Notes under the pieces: generated by a model
What the model saw: the letters and a program-made list of their open reading frames with translations, nothing else
What the model was told of the DNA's origin: nothing
Database searches by the model: none
In this document: one piece after another, positions 53,352 through 64,000 of the stretch
How positions within the stretch are numbered: position 1 is the stretch's first letter
How the letters are laid out: every line of letters begins with the position of its first letter
DNA from: Coccinella septempunctata
Taxonomy: Eukaryota; Arthropoda; Insecta; Coleoptera; Coccinellidae
Length of the DNA stretch: 64,000 bases
Assembly (NCBI RefSeq): GCF_907165205.1
Contig: NC_058191.1
Coordinates: 22,710,064-22,774,063, forward strand
Direction: 5' to 3'
Program-made: the position numbers and the translations under genes

Positions 53352-54450
53352 ACACTGTAGGTATTAGGAAGAAAGTATGATTTCTATTGGATATTTTTGA
53401 TACATGTTTTTCAGTTTCTGTTTTTGACTCGTAAATTTCTCATGAATTGGAAACATAAATTTTATATTTGAGTGATATGAATTATCAGTTTCAGTTATTC
53501 GCGAAATATTTACCGTTAACACATTTATATTAAGTAAATAACTTGTAATTGTTAACGTTGAGTGTAATCATGATGCCTCAATAGTAATTTTCAGTATGAG
53601 AAGTATGCGCTAATATTTAATTTTGCAAAGTCGTCAACCGAAACTTTTTTCCTGATATTCTTCAAGAAATTTTAACATGTACCTTATTAATGCTTTTAAT
53701 CTACTTGAATATACGTCCAGTTGCAGGAAACTCCATTAAGATTTGATATCCTATCAAAATTTAAAACTGTCATTTTTGAAGGGGAAAATGGAGGATTAGG
53801 ATTTTAATGAAGTATTAAATTTTAATGGACTTTCCTGCAACTGGACGTTAATCTAATGAAGATACAGTTTCGGAAGAGGGTTCAATTTTTTTTTAATTTA
53901 ACTGATATGCGTCTATGACATAAAAAAATCTGATTCAAATATTCTTTGAAGACTGCTAGCTGAAATGAATAAGCTTTTTATTACTGGAAAATGAAACATA
54001 TGCCAGTATGTAGCATACAACGAATTGGAATAAAAATTATTGTTTGTAGAAGTAATTGACAGTCTAAAGCAGTAAAAATACTGCCTTCGTAGCCTACTAA
54101 CATTTCGATTTCTGTTAGGTTTACGAAGAGAAATTTAATGAAAGTAATAGACTTGGATACTGTCAAATGTATGAAGGAAGACAATTCTGATTGAATGAGA
54201 TCAATTTTATTCCTTGGTGTTTATTATTTTGGTAATTCAAACGTTGCCGTAAATTATTTCTCGATAACTCTAGAATAAATGAGGTTAGAATTATGCTATA
54301 TTACCAATTTCTGGAAAACCGACCGAGGGTGGGTGATATTCCAATTCAGTGAAATTGTTTTTGTTTAGGCCTCATCTATTGCATTCACGACCTATTCAGT
54401 TTAGAAGTGCCAATAGTAGCCATAGGTTTGGATTGTTTCGTGCTTTTTTT
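53352..54450. other. Intergenic DNA with one small MITE
   Basis: Apart from the inverted-repeat element at 53713 no structure or gene is supported. Confidence 0.45.
53713..53848. mobile_element. 136-bp MITE
   Basis: Inverted ends ACGTCCAGTTGCAGGAAA and TTTCCTGCAACTGGACGT continue as TCCATTAA..TTT / AAATTTTAATGGA. Non-coding. It may form a hairpin. Confidence 0.8.
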
Positions 54451-54454
54451 CCAT

Positions 54455-55574
54455 TATTAGTCTTCGTGAATGGATATAGGTCTGCGATATAGTGGGTAAC
54501 TCAGGGCTCGCATCTGGGTCGAATATTATTCTAAATATACATTAATGACTTGATTGACTGTTTTAAATTTTCCAAGATCCTCTTGTATGCAGATGACTTG
54601 AAAATCTTTAAAGTGGTATTAACAGTACTTGATTGCATTGAACTACAGAAGGATCTTGATGCGTTGGCAAAATACTGTGAATATAAAAAGATGAAATTGA
54701 ACGTAAGTAAATGTGCGAGTATTTCTTTCATATCCAGTATCGAGTTCCAATATTATTTGAAAGGTGAACCAATTAAACGGGTTAGTCAAGTGAAGGATTT
54801 GGGAGTTATCTTCGATTCAAAGTTGTTTTTTAACGCACATGCTGATTATATAGTTAACTCATCTAACAGATCTCTAGGTTTCTTCTGCAGGATGTGTAGA
54901 GATTTTAATGATGAAACTGCAATTAAGGCAGTTTATTATTCCTTTGTTTACACTAAACTGAACTTTGCCAGCGTAGTGTGGACTCCCCAATATAATTGCA
55001 TTAAATTAGGATTAGAAAGAGTGAAGAATAGGTTTTGAGGGTTTCTACATTTTAAATTGACCGGAATATATGTCACCATGGGTATTAGTAGAATTCGTTC
55101 CTGTATCATTTGCAGACATTAGAGCAGCGCAGAATTTAAATAGACCTAATTTTCGTATATAAGATTTAATGAATTACTATGACTGTCCTGAGCTGGTATC
55201 GCTGATTGGCTTTCATACCCCTAAGAGGAGTACCAGAAGCAGACAGTTGTTGGTTGTTTCGAATTTCCGAACCTATTTCGGCAGAAACTCTCCCATTGCT
55301 AGGTTTTGTGAACTTTTTGATGAGTATTGTGTCAATTTGGATCCATTTTCTGTGTCATTGCCTTCATTCAGAAGTAAAATAGGGAATTTTTTTCAATATA
55401 TGTAAATTTACAAATTGTATTATGTTTCATGGTAATGAGTAGTTAAGATTAAGTCCTTATCTGTACATGATCTATTATTATTATTGCGTTGTTCAATTCG
55501 AAGTGAGTTGTTGATATTGTTTTGGGATCATATCCTGTTGATGTCCCTTGTCTGAATAAATAAATAAATAAATT
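54455..55574 (+). mobile_element. LINE A-family copy, 5' truncated
   Basis: It starts in the RT near VNGYRSAI and TQGSHLG, includes LLYADDLKIFKVV, RVSQVKDLGVIFDSKLF, RSLGFFCRMCRDFNDE and YDCPELVSLIGFHTPKR...GRNSP, and ends with GAATAAATAAATAAATAAA at 55556-55574. The same tail and motif spacing occur in LINE A at 6422-8155. Confidence 0.88.
54478..55405 (+). pseudogene. LINE A-family reverse transcriptase, broken
   Basis: 162 codons are open from 54550 to 55038 and hold the YADD motif and the following palm/thumb parts. Upstream there are stops near 54506 and 54534; downstream the frame breaks at 55038 and resumes at 55169-55405. It is a dead copy. Confidence 0.85.
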
Positions 55575-55959
55575 AGGAATGATGAACTAAAATGAATATC
55601 AAGGAATGCTGACGAATATCCGTTATTCACATAAACTAATGTTCCTTTATTCAAGATTAAAAGATATTTATAAAGTCAAATATGAAATTTATCAGTAGAT
55701 GCAACATCAGACTATAACGTAAAAATACTCGTTTTGCATTTTACTGCATCATTTTCAGTTCACACACGTGCACACGTGATTATTACAAATTTTTCAAATA
55801 CAGAAGCAATATTTCCGAAATTGAATTCGAATGAAAGTTATTGAGTAGAGAAAAGAAATTGATTAATATTCAATCTGGAAGGACTCTGCATCTTCTGAAA
55901 CTCTATATGGGTTCCACTCTCAATCTCTGATACAAAATCAATAAAAAAATTGATTAATT

Positions 55960-56120
55960 GATTTGCTCCTGCGTAAATTCTTGCACTAATTTGTCAGGAT
56001 CAAATCAGAAACGTTATGAAGTTATCATTTTAAAGTTCCATTTTTCGTTAATTGTCAGGCAATAATTCTTTCTGATTTGCTCCTGACAAATTAGTGCAAA
56101 AATTTACACAGGAGCAAATC
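55960..56120. repeat. 161-bp foldback repeat
   Basis: GATTTGCTCCTG and about 50 further bases are repeated inverted to CAGGAGCAAATC at 56120, including GCACTAATTTGTCAGGA versus its inverse TCCTGACAAATTAGTGC. Possibly a MITE; ends undefined. Confidence 0.75.
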
Positions 56121-57559
56121 AAATATTGAAATTTTTTAATTATTTTGTTTCAAAGACTGGGAGTGAAGACCCTAAGTGCATTAGTATGGATGAGGTTGGA
56201 CAATGGCTCTATAGTATAGAATACAATTAACAATTACAGGTTCTTCCTGGCCTTCGCGCAGAAAATCTATGGGTCCCCTTGGCATTACCTAGCGGATTTC
56301 TTGAATTCGGCCAGATTGTGCCTTTAATGCTGTTGAATTTTTTTTATTACCCACAATTTTCAAAATATTTCGCACCATGTATAAAATGGACCACACAGCA
56401 ATTTTTGAATAAGTTGCTTTCAACAACTGAAATAGACTGTGCTATACTACTTGTTTATGTGGTTCGAATTTCCTCTTATTTCCTGGAAAATCTAAAAATG
56501 GGAAAAAATTGGGCAAAGCATTTTTTTTACAGCAATAGTGACGATTTTCAGAATCGCTTAATATGATTAAAACTATAAAAAAGCAGTAGATTGCTTGGAA
56601 ATCAGAAAACATGACAATAAGCTTGAGGTGCTGCCCATTGAGGACCGCAAGAGGCAGGTTTCACTAATATGGTTTTGCGAAAAATAAGCTCTCAAATAGT
56701 ATTACAACCGACGCGACTGTTCGTTTATGAGAATGATATTCACTATTCGTACACGAAAAACTTAATACTATTTTTCCTACTAGCGTTTCGAAAGTATTAT
56801 TTTCCACGCATTGACGTTAGGAAAGTAATACCTACTTTTCTAAAATCGTGCGGAAAAAAGGCCTGCTTTTCACTTTTCTCACGCATATGCTTGGGGAGAG
56901 TGGGTTTTTTTTCTGCACGAAAATATTAAAGAGTTCCATCAATCATTATATTTTGGCATGTCTCTATGCGCCAATAAAATTCAAACGTTTGTGGATAATT
57001 CTCGTTCCTTCCAGAATTCAGTAATGCAACCAATGTAGGTATAAGGAACCGAATAAAAACAATTTGGATTCCTAAAGCAATGTTTCGGTGTTATATTTCG
57101 CCTTCCTCAGGCTACAATGAAAAAACGAAATGAACAAAAAAAACTATCAATAAGTGAATGATTACGTGGATGGAACAATTTAGAAAACTCCAAAAACACC
57201 ATATAAAAATATCAAAAACTTTTAAATTAGTGACAGATAAACTTCATAACAATTCATTGTTTGGAGACTGACAAATCACATTGTAAATAACTTCACCCGT
57301 AACTTACTACCTGAGAAATCTTTCATTCTTCAAGGAAGAACTTGTCAATAAGAAAGCCACAAAAATAAAATTCAAACACAATATATGCTTTGAGGGCTCG
57401 ATATGTAGATACTTGAAATTTTGTTGGCATTCGAATCATAATCCAACAATCAACTGAACAGATGAACCGGCGAGACTGGTTACATTGACATATGAATCCA
57501 TCACGAAAAAATAAACAGAAAACACTACAACGGGGTAACTCTCAATTATGTGACAAGAT
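56121..57559. other. Intergenic DNA, no supported gene
   Basis: Two open frames of 95 and 86 codons occur (56279-56566 and 56669-56929), without a recognised domain, signal or splice context. I do not call them. Confidence 0.4.
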
Positions 57560-57991
57560 TTATGTATCAAGGGCGGCTCGCCAGAGGAGGCAAGGGAGGC
57601 TAAGCCTCCTCATAAAGCTTAGAGCTAAAATACATTCACTTCGGGCATGTCCTCATTTTCAGAAAGTAATTTCTATATAAATTTTCCGAACACCTGAACT
57701 AGATATTCAGATAAAAATTAGTTCATTTTTCGGTCCTCCGCTCATAAAAATCCAGCATAACAATCATACAATCCACCGGCTGCGTACGCGTCCGCCGCGT
57801 CGAATGTGAATATTTCCTATTTCCTAGTACTGCCACTGTCTATTCGGACGGAGGCTGTTGGGCCTGCTGCCTCCGTTGATAGTGTAACTCACGCATACGT
57901 TCTCTGGACTCACATACTAGCCGAACAAGAATTCAGCTGACTGTACCATATTCGCCTGTAAAATGTACCAAAGGAGGCACAGCTCCCCTGT

Positions 57992-59122
57992 TAGGGATGG
58001 GGCGTTATTCCCTAACCTGTTATTTAACAACGGTTATTCGAAAAAAGCAATAACTAACCGTTATATGTCCTGAACAATAACAGGTTGCGCAGTAACGTGT
58101 GCGCGAACAGTCGGCGTTGAAAAAGCCGTTTATTCAGACCGTTTCTGATATAACAGTCGTCGACGTTGGCGTTGAAAAAGCCGTTTATTCAGACCGTTTC
58201 TGATATAACAGTCGGCGACGTTAGCGTTGATGGCGTTTAGTTAGACCGCTTATCATATAACTGTCGACGACGTTGGCGTTGAATCAGAGATATAGAAGGG
58301 GATATCTCTGCGTTGAATAAGCCGTTTATTTAGACCGTTTCTGATATAACAGTCGACGACGTTGACGTTGAAGCCGTTGAGTTCAGCAGAGAGGTTGTTT
58401 CTGGCGGTTATTGTTTAGTTAAACCGTTTCTCATATAACAGTCGGCTACATTGGACTTGTTGGCGGTTAGTTAGATCGTTTGTTGGCGTTTATTAACAGT
58501 TTACACTTTTCAAACGGATAACGTTGGCCATATTCTCGACTCTCGATCTCGGTTGATGGTTCTGTTACGTTAGCGGGCGGATGGGAGGCTGTTATTGGTA
58601 CATTATGTTGTTCACATCGAAGTGATGAGATTGGATAAAATATCGGGAGGAGCACTCACCGCAGATATTAGCCGATATTAGCTTATTATTTTATTGGCTA
58701 TATAGAATTAATAAATCGAACTTGGAATAGGACGAATGGGTAATGAGAGTATCCAGATGAAAAAAACAAATGAAAAATGGTTATTTAAATATTGGGGAAC
58801 ACATTGAATACTCTAATATTTTTCATCAGTTGCGAAGTATTTCACTGGTTTAGAAAAAAGTAAATTTTTTTCACATTAATGTAACATTAAGATGAATGAA
58901 AGAAGTAAACATCCACAAAAATTATAATCAAAAATTTCCAACTCAGTCGTGACTCGTTTACACCCTAAATTTGTAGAGAAAACCCCTTAATCGACAAACC
59001 TTGAAGATGTTATCGGTTTTCAGAGCAAATAACGTATTCACCTGTTATCAACAACCGTTATTAAAAAAAAACCATAACGGTTGATAACCGTTAGTGAAAA
59101 ATAACGTTATTGCCCATCACTA
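57992..59122. mobile_element. Inner hAT-like non-autonomous element
   Basis: The ends TAGGGATGGGGCGTTATT and inverse TAGTGATGGGCAATAACG are flanked by a perfect 8-bp duplication TCCCCTGT (57984-57991 and 59123-59130). 1,131 bases with a GC-richer repeated left half and an AT-rich right half. CCGTTAT-like motifs recur near both ends. Confidence 0.9.
58106..58500. repeat. Imperfect tandem repeats inside the inner hAT
   Basis: Six units of 46-90 bases begin near 58106, 58152, 58206, 58257, 58346 and 58435 with AACAGTCGNCGACGTTGGCG-like sequence and end in GACCGTTTCTGATAT. They could be transposase-binding clusters. Confidence 0.75.
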
Positions 59123-59893
59123 TCCCCTGTTCTCCATGCATCGATTCTTTCGTGCCGTCTTCGACTATATTCGCTTGATCTCCGACGGTAGGGGCGTTGT
59201 CCGGCGGTAGTTGTTATGATTTCAATTTTCAATTTATTCAATTTATTCAAATTGAAAATTGAACGACTTCGTGGAGAACTGGAACTTCGGGAAATTTGTG
59301 ATATATTCTTGTTAAGATAGGTTGTTTTGTTAGGGCGTTAGGGGTAAGTACTGATACGGATCAAAAAATAAAATGGAATTGAATATTGAGAATTAACTGT
59401 AGGTACACGTTGTTAAAACCTTTACAAGACCTCCACCAAATTTAATTACACTAAAGTCTACCGAAAGCGTCAGAATAGAAGTTTCAGTGTTGTTTGGTAC
59501 GATAAATGTGATTGGTTAACTGGATCGATCAAACGGGAAAAATTATCTTGCTGGCCATATTTACTATTTTCTCATCAAACAGAATATACTTCATGGTTCA
59601 AAACGGGGTTTTCAGATTTGAAAATTTCTATTGCGATCTATCGAAAGGCATAACAAGTAAAAGGAGCATATAGCATCCTCTTGCATTCAAAATTAATCTT
59701 AGAACTGACAACTTTTCATTATGTTGAAGAAGTATTCTTTATTAACTGATAAGAGTTTGTTCCAACACTCTTCGAAAACTATTAGCCTTCTCAGCTCTCA
59801 TGACCACGAGCCGCCACTGTTATGTATATATTGTTGAGGATGGACGTATCCGATTGAATATTTACATTATTTCTTGTTTTCTTGATGAAGATC

Positions 59894-60002
59894 ATCTCCT
59901 TAAAAATTCTTTTGTCCAAGTTATTTTCCCTAGATAAAATCTCTGGTGCCTCAAAATTATTCTAGGGAGAAGAACTTGGACAAAAGTATTTTTAAGGAGG
60001 AT
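59894..60002. repeat. 109-bp hairpin-forming inverted repeat
   Basis: ATCTCCTTAAAAATTCTTTT..CCAAGTT.TT...CCCTAGA pairs with TCTAGGG...AACTTGGACAAAAG and AATTTTTAAGGAGGAT-like sequence. The arms of about 43 bases are nearly perfect, with a loop of about 20. It lies about 220 bases upstream of the 60227 gene. Confidence 0.75.
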
Positions 60003-60226
60003 GTTTTCACCTACTTTGGCCAATCAATCTTTTAGATATATGTACGCCATTAATATCTTACCTATCTGATCGAAATTATCTCCTCACAAGAAGAAAGGTT
60101 AAGTGAAGCCAACACTTAATGGAAAAAAGTCAACAATTTTATCTTGATTTATATCAGGTAATGAACAAACAGAATCATGATGAATCCCTGTACTTCCATG
60201 ATTAGTTGCAGACAGTTTTCATTACA

Positions 60227-60463
60227 ATGCATCAGAATAGAAACCTTCTAATACTTATTCTCCTAGTTTCGACTTATGCAGAATCTATGAAAATCGATTC
60301 TGATTTCCAAAAATGGCATGAGAAAATCTTCGAAGTTAAAAATACCAATAAAAGTGCACTGAAGAATATATTTGTGGCACCATGCAGGTCTGGTTTCGTT
60401 AAAATAAACGGTATTTGTGTGCCTATATTGAGAGAATCAGTTGAAGATTATGGCTTTTTGTGA
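60227..60463 (+). CDS. Small secreted peptide with C-x10-C tail (secapin-like)
   Basis: 78 residues. I chose the ATG at 60227 (the frame extends a little upstream without an ATG). Residues 1-20 are a signal peptide (NLLILILLVSTYAES). The middle is helical and charged (DFQKWHEKIFEVKN). The tail has IFVAPCRSGFVKINGICVPI: two Cys with ten residues between, after a Val-Ala-Pro. The same spacing and Gly position occur in the peptide at 35606-35748, and family knowledge links this pattern to insect secapin-like peptides with one disulfide. Single exon as far as seen. Function unknown. Confidence 0.65.
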   Translation: MHQNRNLLILILLVSTYAESMKIDSDFQKWHEKIFEVKNTNKSALKNIFVAPCRSGFVKINGICVPILRESVEDYGFL

Positions 60464-60469
60464 GTATTA

Positions 60470-61308
60470 CTAATGTATTATTAACAGCTCACTTGAATTC
60501 ATTTCCTTTCAATCTTCCAAGCATCATAAAAGGAGAGTTTTCAAAATTTTTACGGTCCCATAAAATTTCCAACAAACTTGCGATTTCAAACATTTGGAAT
60601 TTTGTTTTATTTCCACAGTGGATAAACCTATCACCGCAACAATAATTTGTCAAAAAAATATGAATAAGAAGCCATTGATTTTCTATATATCATAAAATAG
60701 AAGGATAGTAGTCATTTGCTGAATCAAAAGATTATATTCAGAAAAAAAATTTGGAAAAATTTATCTCGATGACTCTATGATATATTCAATGGATATTGAA
60801 TCCGACAATCAAGTTATCGACTAGATTCGGATATTGCTCCATCAGGATGAAAATGCCGAAAAATCATAATAAAGTTTTAGATTTCGTTCGGTTTTTTTGC
60901 TTAAAACCTCAGAACAACGCATCCTGATCCTGAAGAAGAAATGCTCATAAACATAGCGAAATCTGAAGAAATTTCGCATGAAATGAACTTTAAACCACCC
61001 TATTTTGATATTTAGAATGGCTCAATTATTGTTTTGTCATAAGAGAAGTTTTACCTGAGTTCCTCACTGCAATTTCAATCTTGAGAGTTTTGTCCTGCAA
61101 AATACTTCACAAAAAAACAAAATTGGACATCATTCTTTTTTTATTTGAAACTTTGAAATCCTCTTCCTGCTCAACTGATTTATCTCAAAACTGATGGGTT
61201 GAACCTGTTATTCGGAATTATTTGTAATAATTCGGAATTTATACTCAAGCAAAATAAATTTCAAAATATCTGAAGAATAGTGAAATAACCTTTAAAATAA
61301 CATTAAGT
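60470..61308. other. 3' flank of the peptide gene, no further gene seen
   Basis: AT-rich, short frames only. No canonical AATAAA occurs close after the stop codon. Confidence 0.4.
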
Positions 61309-61311
61309 ATA

Positions 61312-61563
61312 GGGAACTCTAACGATTTGTCAAAATCAGCTAAGCATTCGTTGCCGTGGGTCACACAAGCTTTTCCCTCAATTGATTCGCATGCTGTTTT
61401 GGTCGAGTATTGTGTTTTGTGCATGTTTTTGGAAAAAATGCTCTTCCTGATATTGGATTCGAGTGATAAGACTATAACGTTCTCAGAATGCCTCTTTATA
61501 GTGATAATAAAAAGCTTTGGGGGCCCACGTTAACGAACAATTTGACAAATCGTTAGAGTACCC
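61312..61563. mobile_element. 252-bp TA-flanked MITE
   Basis: The ends GGGAACTCTAACGATTTGTC and inverse GGGTACTCTAACGATTTGTC are flanked by TA. Mariner/Tc1-like by ends and target; the interior frame is not recognised. Confidence 0.85.
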
Positions 61564-61803
61564 TATATGTCTTTTCGATAACAAACTGCCAAACAATTTC
61601 GAGGTTATGCATTGTGCTCCTGAGAAGTAATCAGTGAACAACTCGAAAACTATTCATGAAAATTTTAGCAAATGCTACCTGAAATAAACGTGTACTTCAA
61701 AAATACAATAGAATATGTGATGATACACGGGGTACTCCCTTTGAAAAAGAGAGGATTGGTATCAAAATCCGGTATAATCAGAAGTCATAGATTATTGAAT
61801 ATA

Positions 61804-62347
61804 CAGGGTGATTCATAACTATTGGGACATAGGCTAAGGGCAGATTGTCTGGACCAAAATATGGCGATAGGACCAAATACATCTCAATAAAATATTGCTG
61901 TGGAAAAAGATAGAGGGCGTCAAATTTGAATATTTTTTTTCGTTTTTTGCTGATAATTTCACTGTATATTTTTTCATCCGTTTTAAGGAAAACACAATTG
62001 AGCAGTTCAATGCATCGGGAGGGGATTTGAAGTAACGATTTATTTATTTTATTTATTTATTTCGACGATAAAGCAAAATTAAAAACAATGTAACAAAAAA
62101 AGAATAAACTTGAATTAAATATTCCATCTGGCCTCCTCCGACTTCTATGCCTTTTCTAATTCTTTTAATAAAGGACTTTCGAACTTCGAAGAAAATATAA
62201 TTCTGTCCCCTCATGAAAAATTCAACTTTGACGCCCTCTATCTTTTTCCACAGCAATATTTTATTGAGGTGTATTTGGTCCTATCCCCATATTTTGGTCC
62301 AAACAATGTGCCCTTAGCCTATGTCCCAATAGTTATGAATCACCCTG
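61804..62347. mobile_element. Mariner-like MITE (family M), third copy
   Basis: The same 544-base element as in the palindrome arms: ends CAGGGTGATTCATAACTATT / CACCCTG. The minus-strand frame 62053-62256 reads VRKSFIKRIRKGIEVGGGQMEYL, like the C-terminus of a mariner-type transposase, so the family is probably a deleted derivative of an autonomous element. Confidence 0.85.
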
Positions 62348-62651
62348 TTTATAAAAAAGCTTCATTCGCCTTTAGTTTTTCAGCCTCTTAGTTTCAAGCA
62401 GATCTCATTTGTATATTTTTCCGTAAACTTCCAATAGCCACTCCCGCTGTATGTAGAGGTATACATTGGGAAACTGTCAAATTCAATACTTCCTTTAGGA
62501 AGTATACTAAAATTTTATCATAAACAAAAAGTTCACTGTTCAATCTAGACCAGAATGTAATGCGCACTGTCTGACTTACTGTTCGCCCAAGTATGTAATA
62601 AAAAATCTACAATGTAGATATTGTAGATATTTATAGATACTTAATAATATA

Positions 62652-63300
62652 CCGTAGATTCGGGTGACGATTGTTGAATTCAACTTGTCATATTTTCAAA
62701 ACGGTGACCTATTTTTATCTGAAAAAGCGGTTCGAATATGCTTGATGACTCGGAGTTTTAATTAGGGTATATCCCATGCTTCAGAATTCGGATATAAATT
62801 TTGAAAAAAATAAATTATATTTGTCCCAAGTCACCCACCGATTTGGTAGGCTTGGGACACAACATAAAATCTATTGATACTCGTAGGTATCTATTCGGCA
62901 TTGTCCCAAGTCACCCTATGAAGCAACAAAATAAATGAAGGAGATCCGTGTTGCCGTTTGATTTGTAAACAACCTTGTTTCATGACATAGCTGATATCCC
63001 ACGTATCCAGAAAAAAAAATTGCAAATGCACAAAGTGAAACACATGTACAGGACATTAGAAAGTATAAGGGCTATAAAAAAACACGCTTTTGCGCTCCTG
63101 AATTCGTTAATTTTTCCTGTCAATTCAAACGCTCTGGTCACGGCAAACTCAACAGGAATTAATTGTTAAACTAACCGAAAAGTCGCTACACAATCTTATA
63201 AGTTTGTCCCTTCACTCATAAATGGTAAGAAACAAGGAAATCTGCAAGGGGGTAATTGTCCCAAGTTAAAGGACTGTCCCAAGTCACCCCAATCTACTGG
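62652..63300. mobile_element. TA-flanked element with GTGACTTGGGACA repeats (pogo-like)
   Basis: The ends CCGTAGATTCGGGTGAC and inverse CCAGTAGATTGGGGTGAC are flanked by TA (62650-62651, 63301-63302). TTGTCCCAAGTCACCC-like motifs recur near 62820, 62908, 63256 and 63274, with an inverted partial copy near 62850. Long TIR-proximal repeats and the TA target fit pogo/Tigger-type elements; no transposase is recognised. Confidence 0.65.
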
Positions 63301-63302
63301 TA

Positions 63303-64000
63303 ATGCGGATAAATCTGGACAAAGTCAATGAGAAACCGTGAACCGTGGACCTTTCATTCGTGTGCAGAAACCAATATCTTATAATATTGCTATTCAGAAT
63401 TTAATTAGGTACATGAAGAGAATAATTATCTATGATGATGTCTTCTGATTCCAAGTTGAAAACAGTACGCTATTTTAATCACAAAATTAGCAATGTGTTT
63501 TCTCTCACAAAAGGTACGTAGTACCGGAATTATTGAGCATCGAATATACAGGTTGTCCCATGAACAGACGCCAATGTGGAGCACGCTGATAACTTAGTTC
63601 ACGACTGAACATAATATAACAATGTTGAGTGTAGTAAAATTGTCTTTGTTTTCGATATGTCGACAGTGTTATGGAATTCTTGAAAAATTAATCTTCAAGT
63701 CATTAGTTTGAGTGCCACGCCTACAAATGTTGCTGTTTTGTGATGTTCCTTCCGAATGAATATTATAGACGGATCAGCATACCAACCCTCACCGAAAATC
63801 GTCCAAACTAACTATGATATACTTTTATGTCAGTGGGGAGAAAATATCGAAATAGCCATAACCTTAACCATAAATAAAGTTCATGTTATAAGATAATGAA
63901 AATGATATCATTTTCATTCCCTTTTAAAAACAGAACGGATCAATACTCTTAATGAAACCACCTCGTTGCTTTTCCAGTATTCAGATCAAAAACGAACGTT
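63303..64000. other. Intergenic DNA, no gene seen
   Basis: TACAGGTTGTCCCATGAACAG near 63547 resembles the end of a TA-flanked element, but no inverted partner is present before the window ends. Confidence 0.4.

Larger units (their letters stand above)
57568..59819. mobile_element. Outer hAT-like non-autonomous element
   Basis: The ends CAAGGGCGGCTCG and inverse CAGTGGCGGCTCGTGG are flanked by a perfect 8-bp duplication TTATGTAT (57560-57567 and 59820-59827), the hAT signature. It contains a second hAT-like element. No transposase is recognised. Confidence 0.88.

Noticed and set aside
56279..56929. Two open frames of 95 and 86 codons
   Set aside because: Composition is that of AT-rich DNA, with no signal peptide, domain, homologue or splice context.
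1..64000. CRISPR arrays, bacterial operons or prokaryotic regulatory sites
   Set aside because: None is present; introns, LINEs and poly(A) signals show an animal genome.

Overview
The window is a stretch of an AT-rich animal nuclear genome, most likely an insect and probably a beetle. It contains short GT-AG introns, a cathepsin L-like peptidase of the type expanded in beetle guts, small secreted peptides, and many retro- and DNA transposons typical of insects (BEL/Pao, Jockey-like, CR1-like, PIF/Harbinger, hAT, mariner-like). Nothing bacterial is present: no operons, CRISPR arrays or Shine-Dalgarno sites. Most of the length is transposable elements; host genes are few and short.

Host genes. 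(1) 1701-4663 (+): a complete three-exon cathepsin L-like cysteine peptidase of 324 residues, with a plausible 5'-UTR intron, TATA box and poly(A) signal. (2) 35606-40780 (-): a two-exon secreted peptide of 93 residues whose 4.9-kb intron is full of transposons. (3) 41150-41818 (+): a one-exon secreted protein of 222 residues, divergent from gene 2. (4) 42540-42785 (-): a possible two-exon peptide of about 40 residues. (5) 51294-53351 (+): a two-exon, Thr-rich mucin-like secreted protein. (6) 60227-60463 (+): a secreted peptide of 78 residues. Genes 2 and 6 share a C-x10-C tail resembling insect secapin-like peptides. Genes 2, 4 and 5 each have a single phase-1 intron.

6.2-21.8 kb is a four-level nest. 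A minus-strand LINE (called LINE C here) is split by a CR1/Jockey-like LINE (LINE A). LINE A is split by a young BEL/Pao LTR retrotransposon with almost identical LTRs, and the BEL is split inside its RNase H/integrase region by a nearly perfect Jockey-type LINE (LINE B copy 1) with clear target-site duplications. The right edge of the BEL carries a CCA-ended tRNA-Tyr fragment fused to the 3' LTR, which looks like retained reverse-transcription primer. 21.8-29.8 kb holds a short coding-like exon split by a PIF/Harbinger transposon, which is itself split by LINE B copy 2.

30-34 kb has a TIR element with a nested deleted mariner and a 494-bp tandem array flanked by an inverted copy. 35-41 kb is the transposon-filled intron of gene 2. 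43.9-49.2 kb is a Gypsy remnant cut by LINE B copy 3, which is cut by a 2.8-kb almost perfect palindrome (foldback element) with mirror-image MITEs in its arms. 49.9-56 kb holds mariner and LINE remnants around gene 5. 57.6-59.8 kb is a pair of nested hAT-like elements, both with perfect 8-bp target duplications. 61-63.3 kb carries three TA-flanked inverted-repeat elements.

All calls come from reading the sequence. No homology search or structure prediction was run, and family names rest on recognised motifs.
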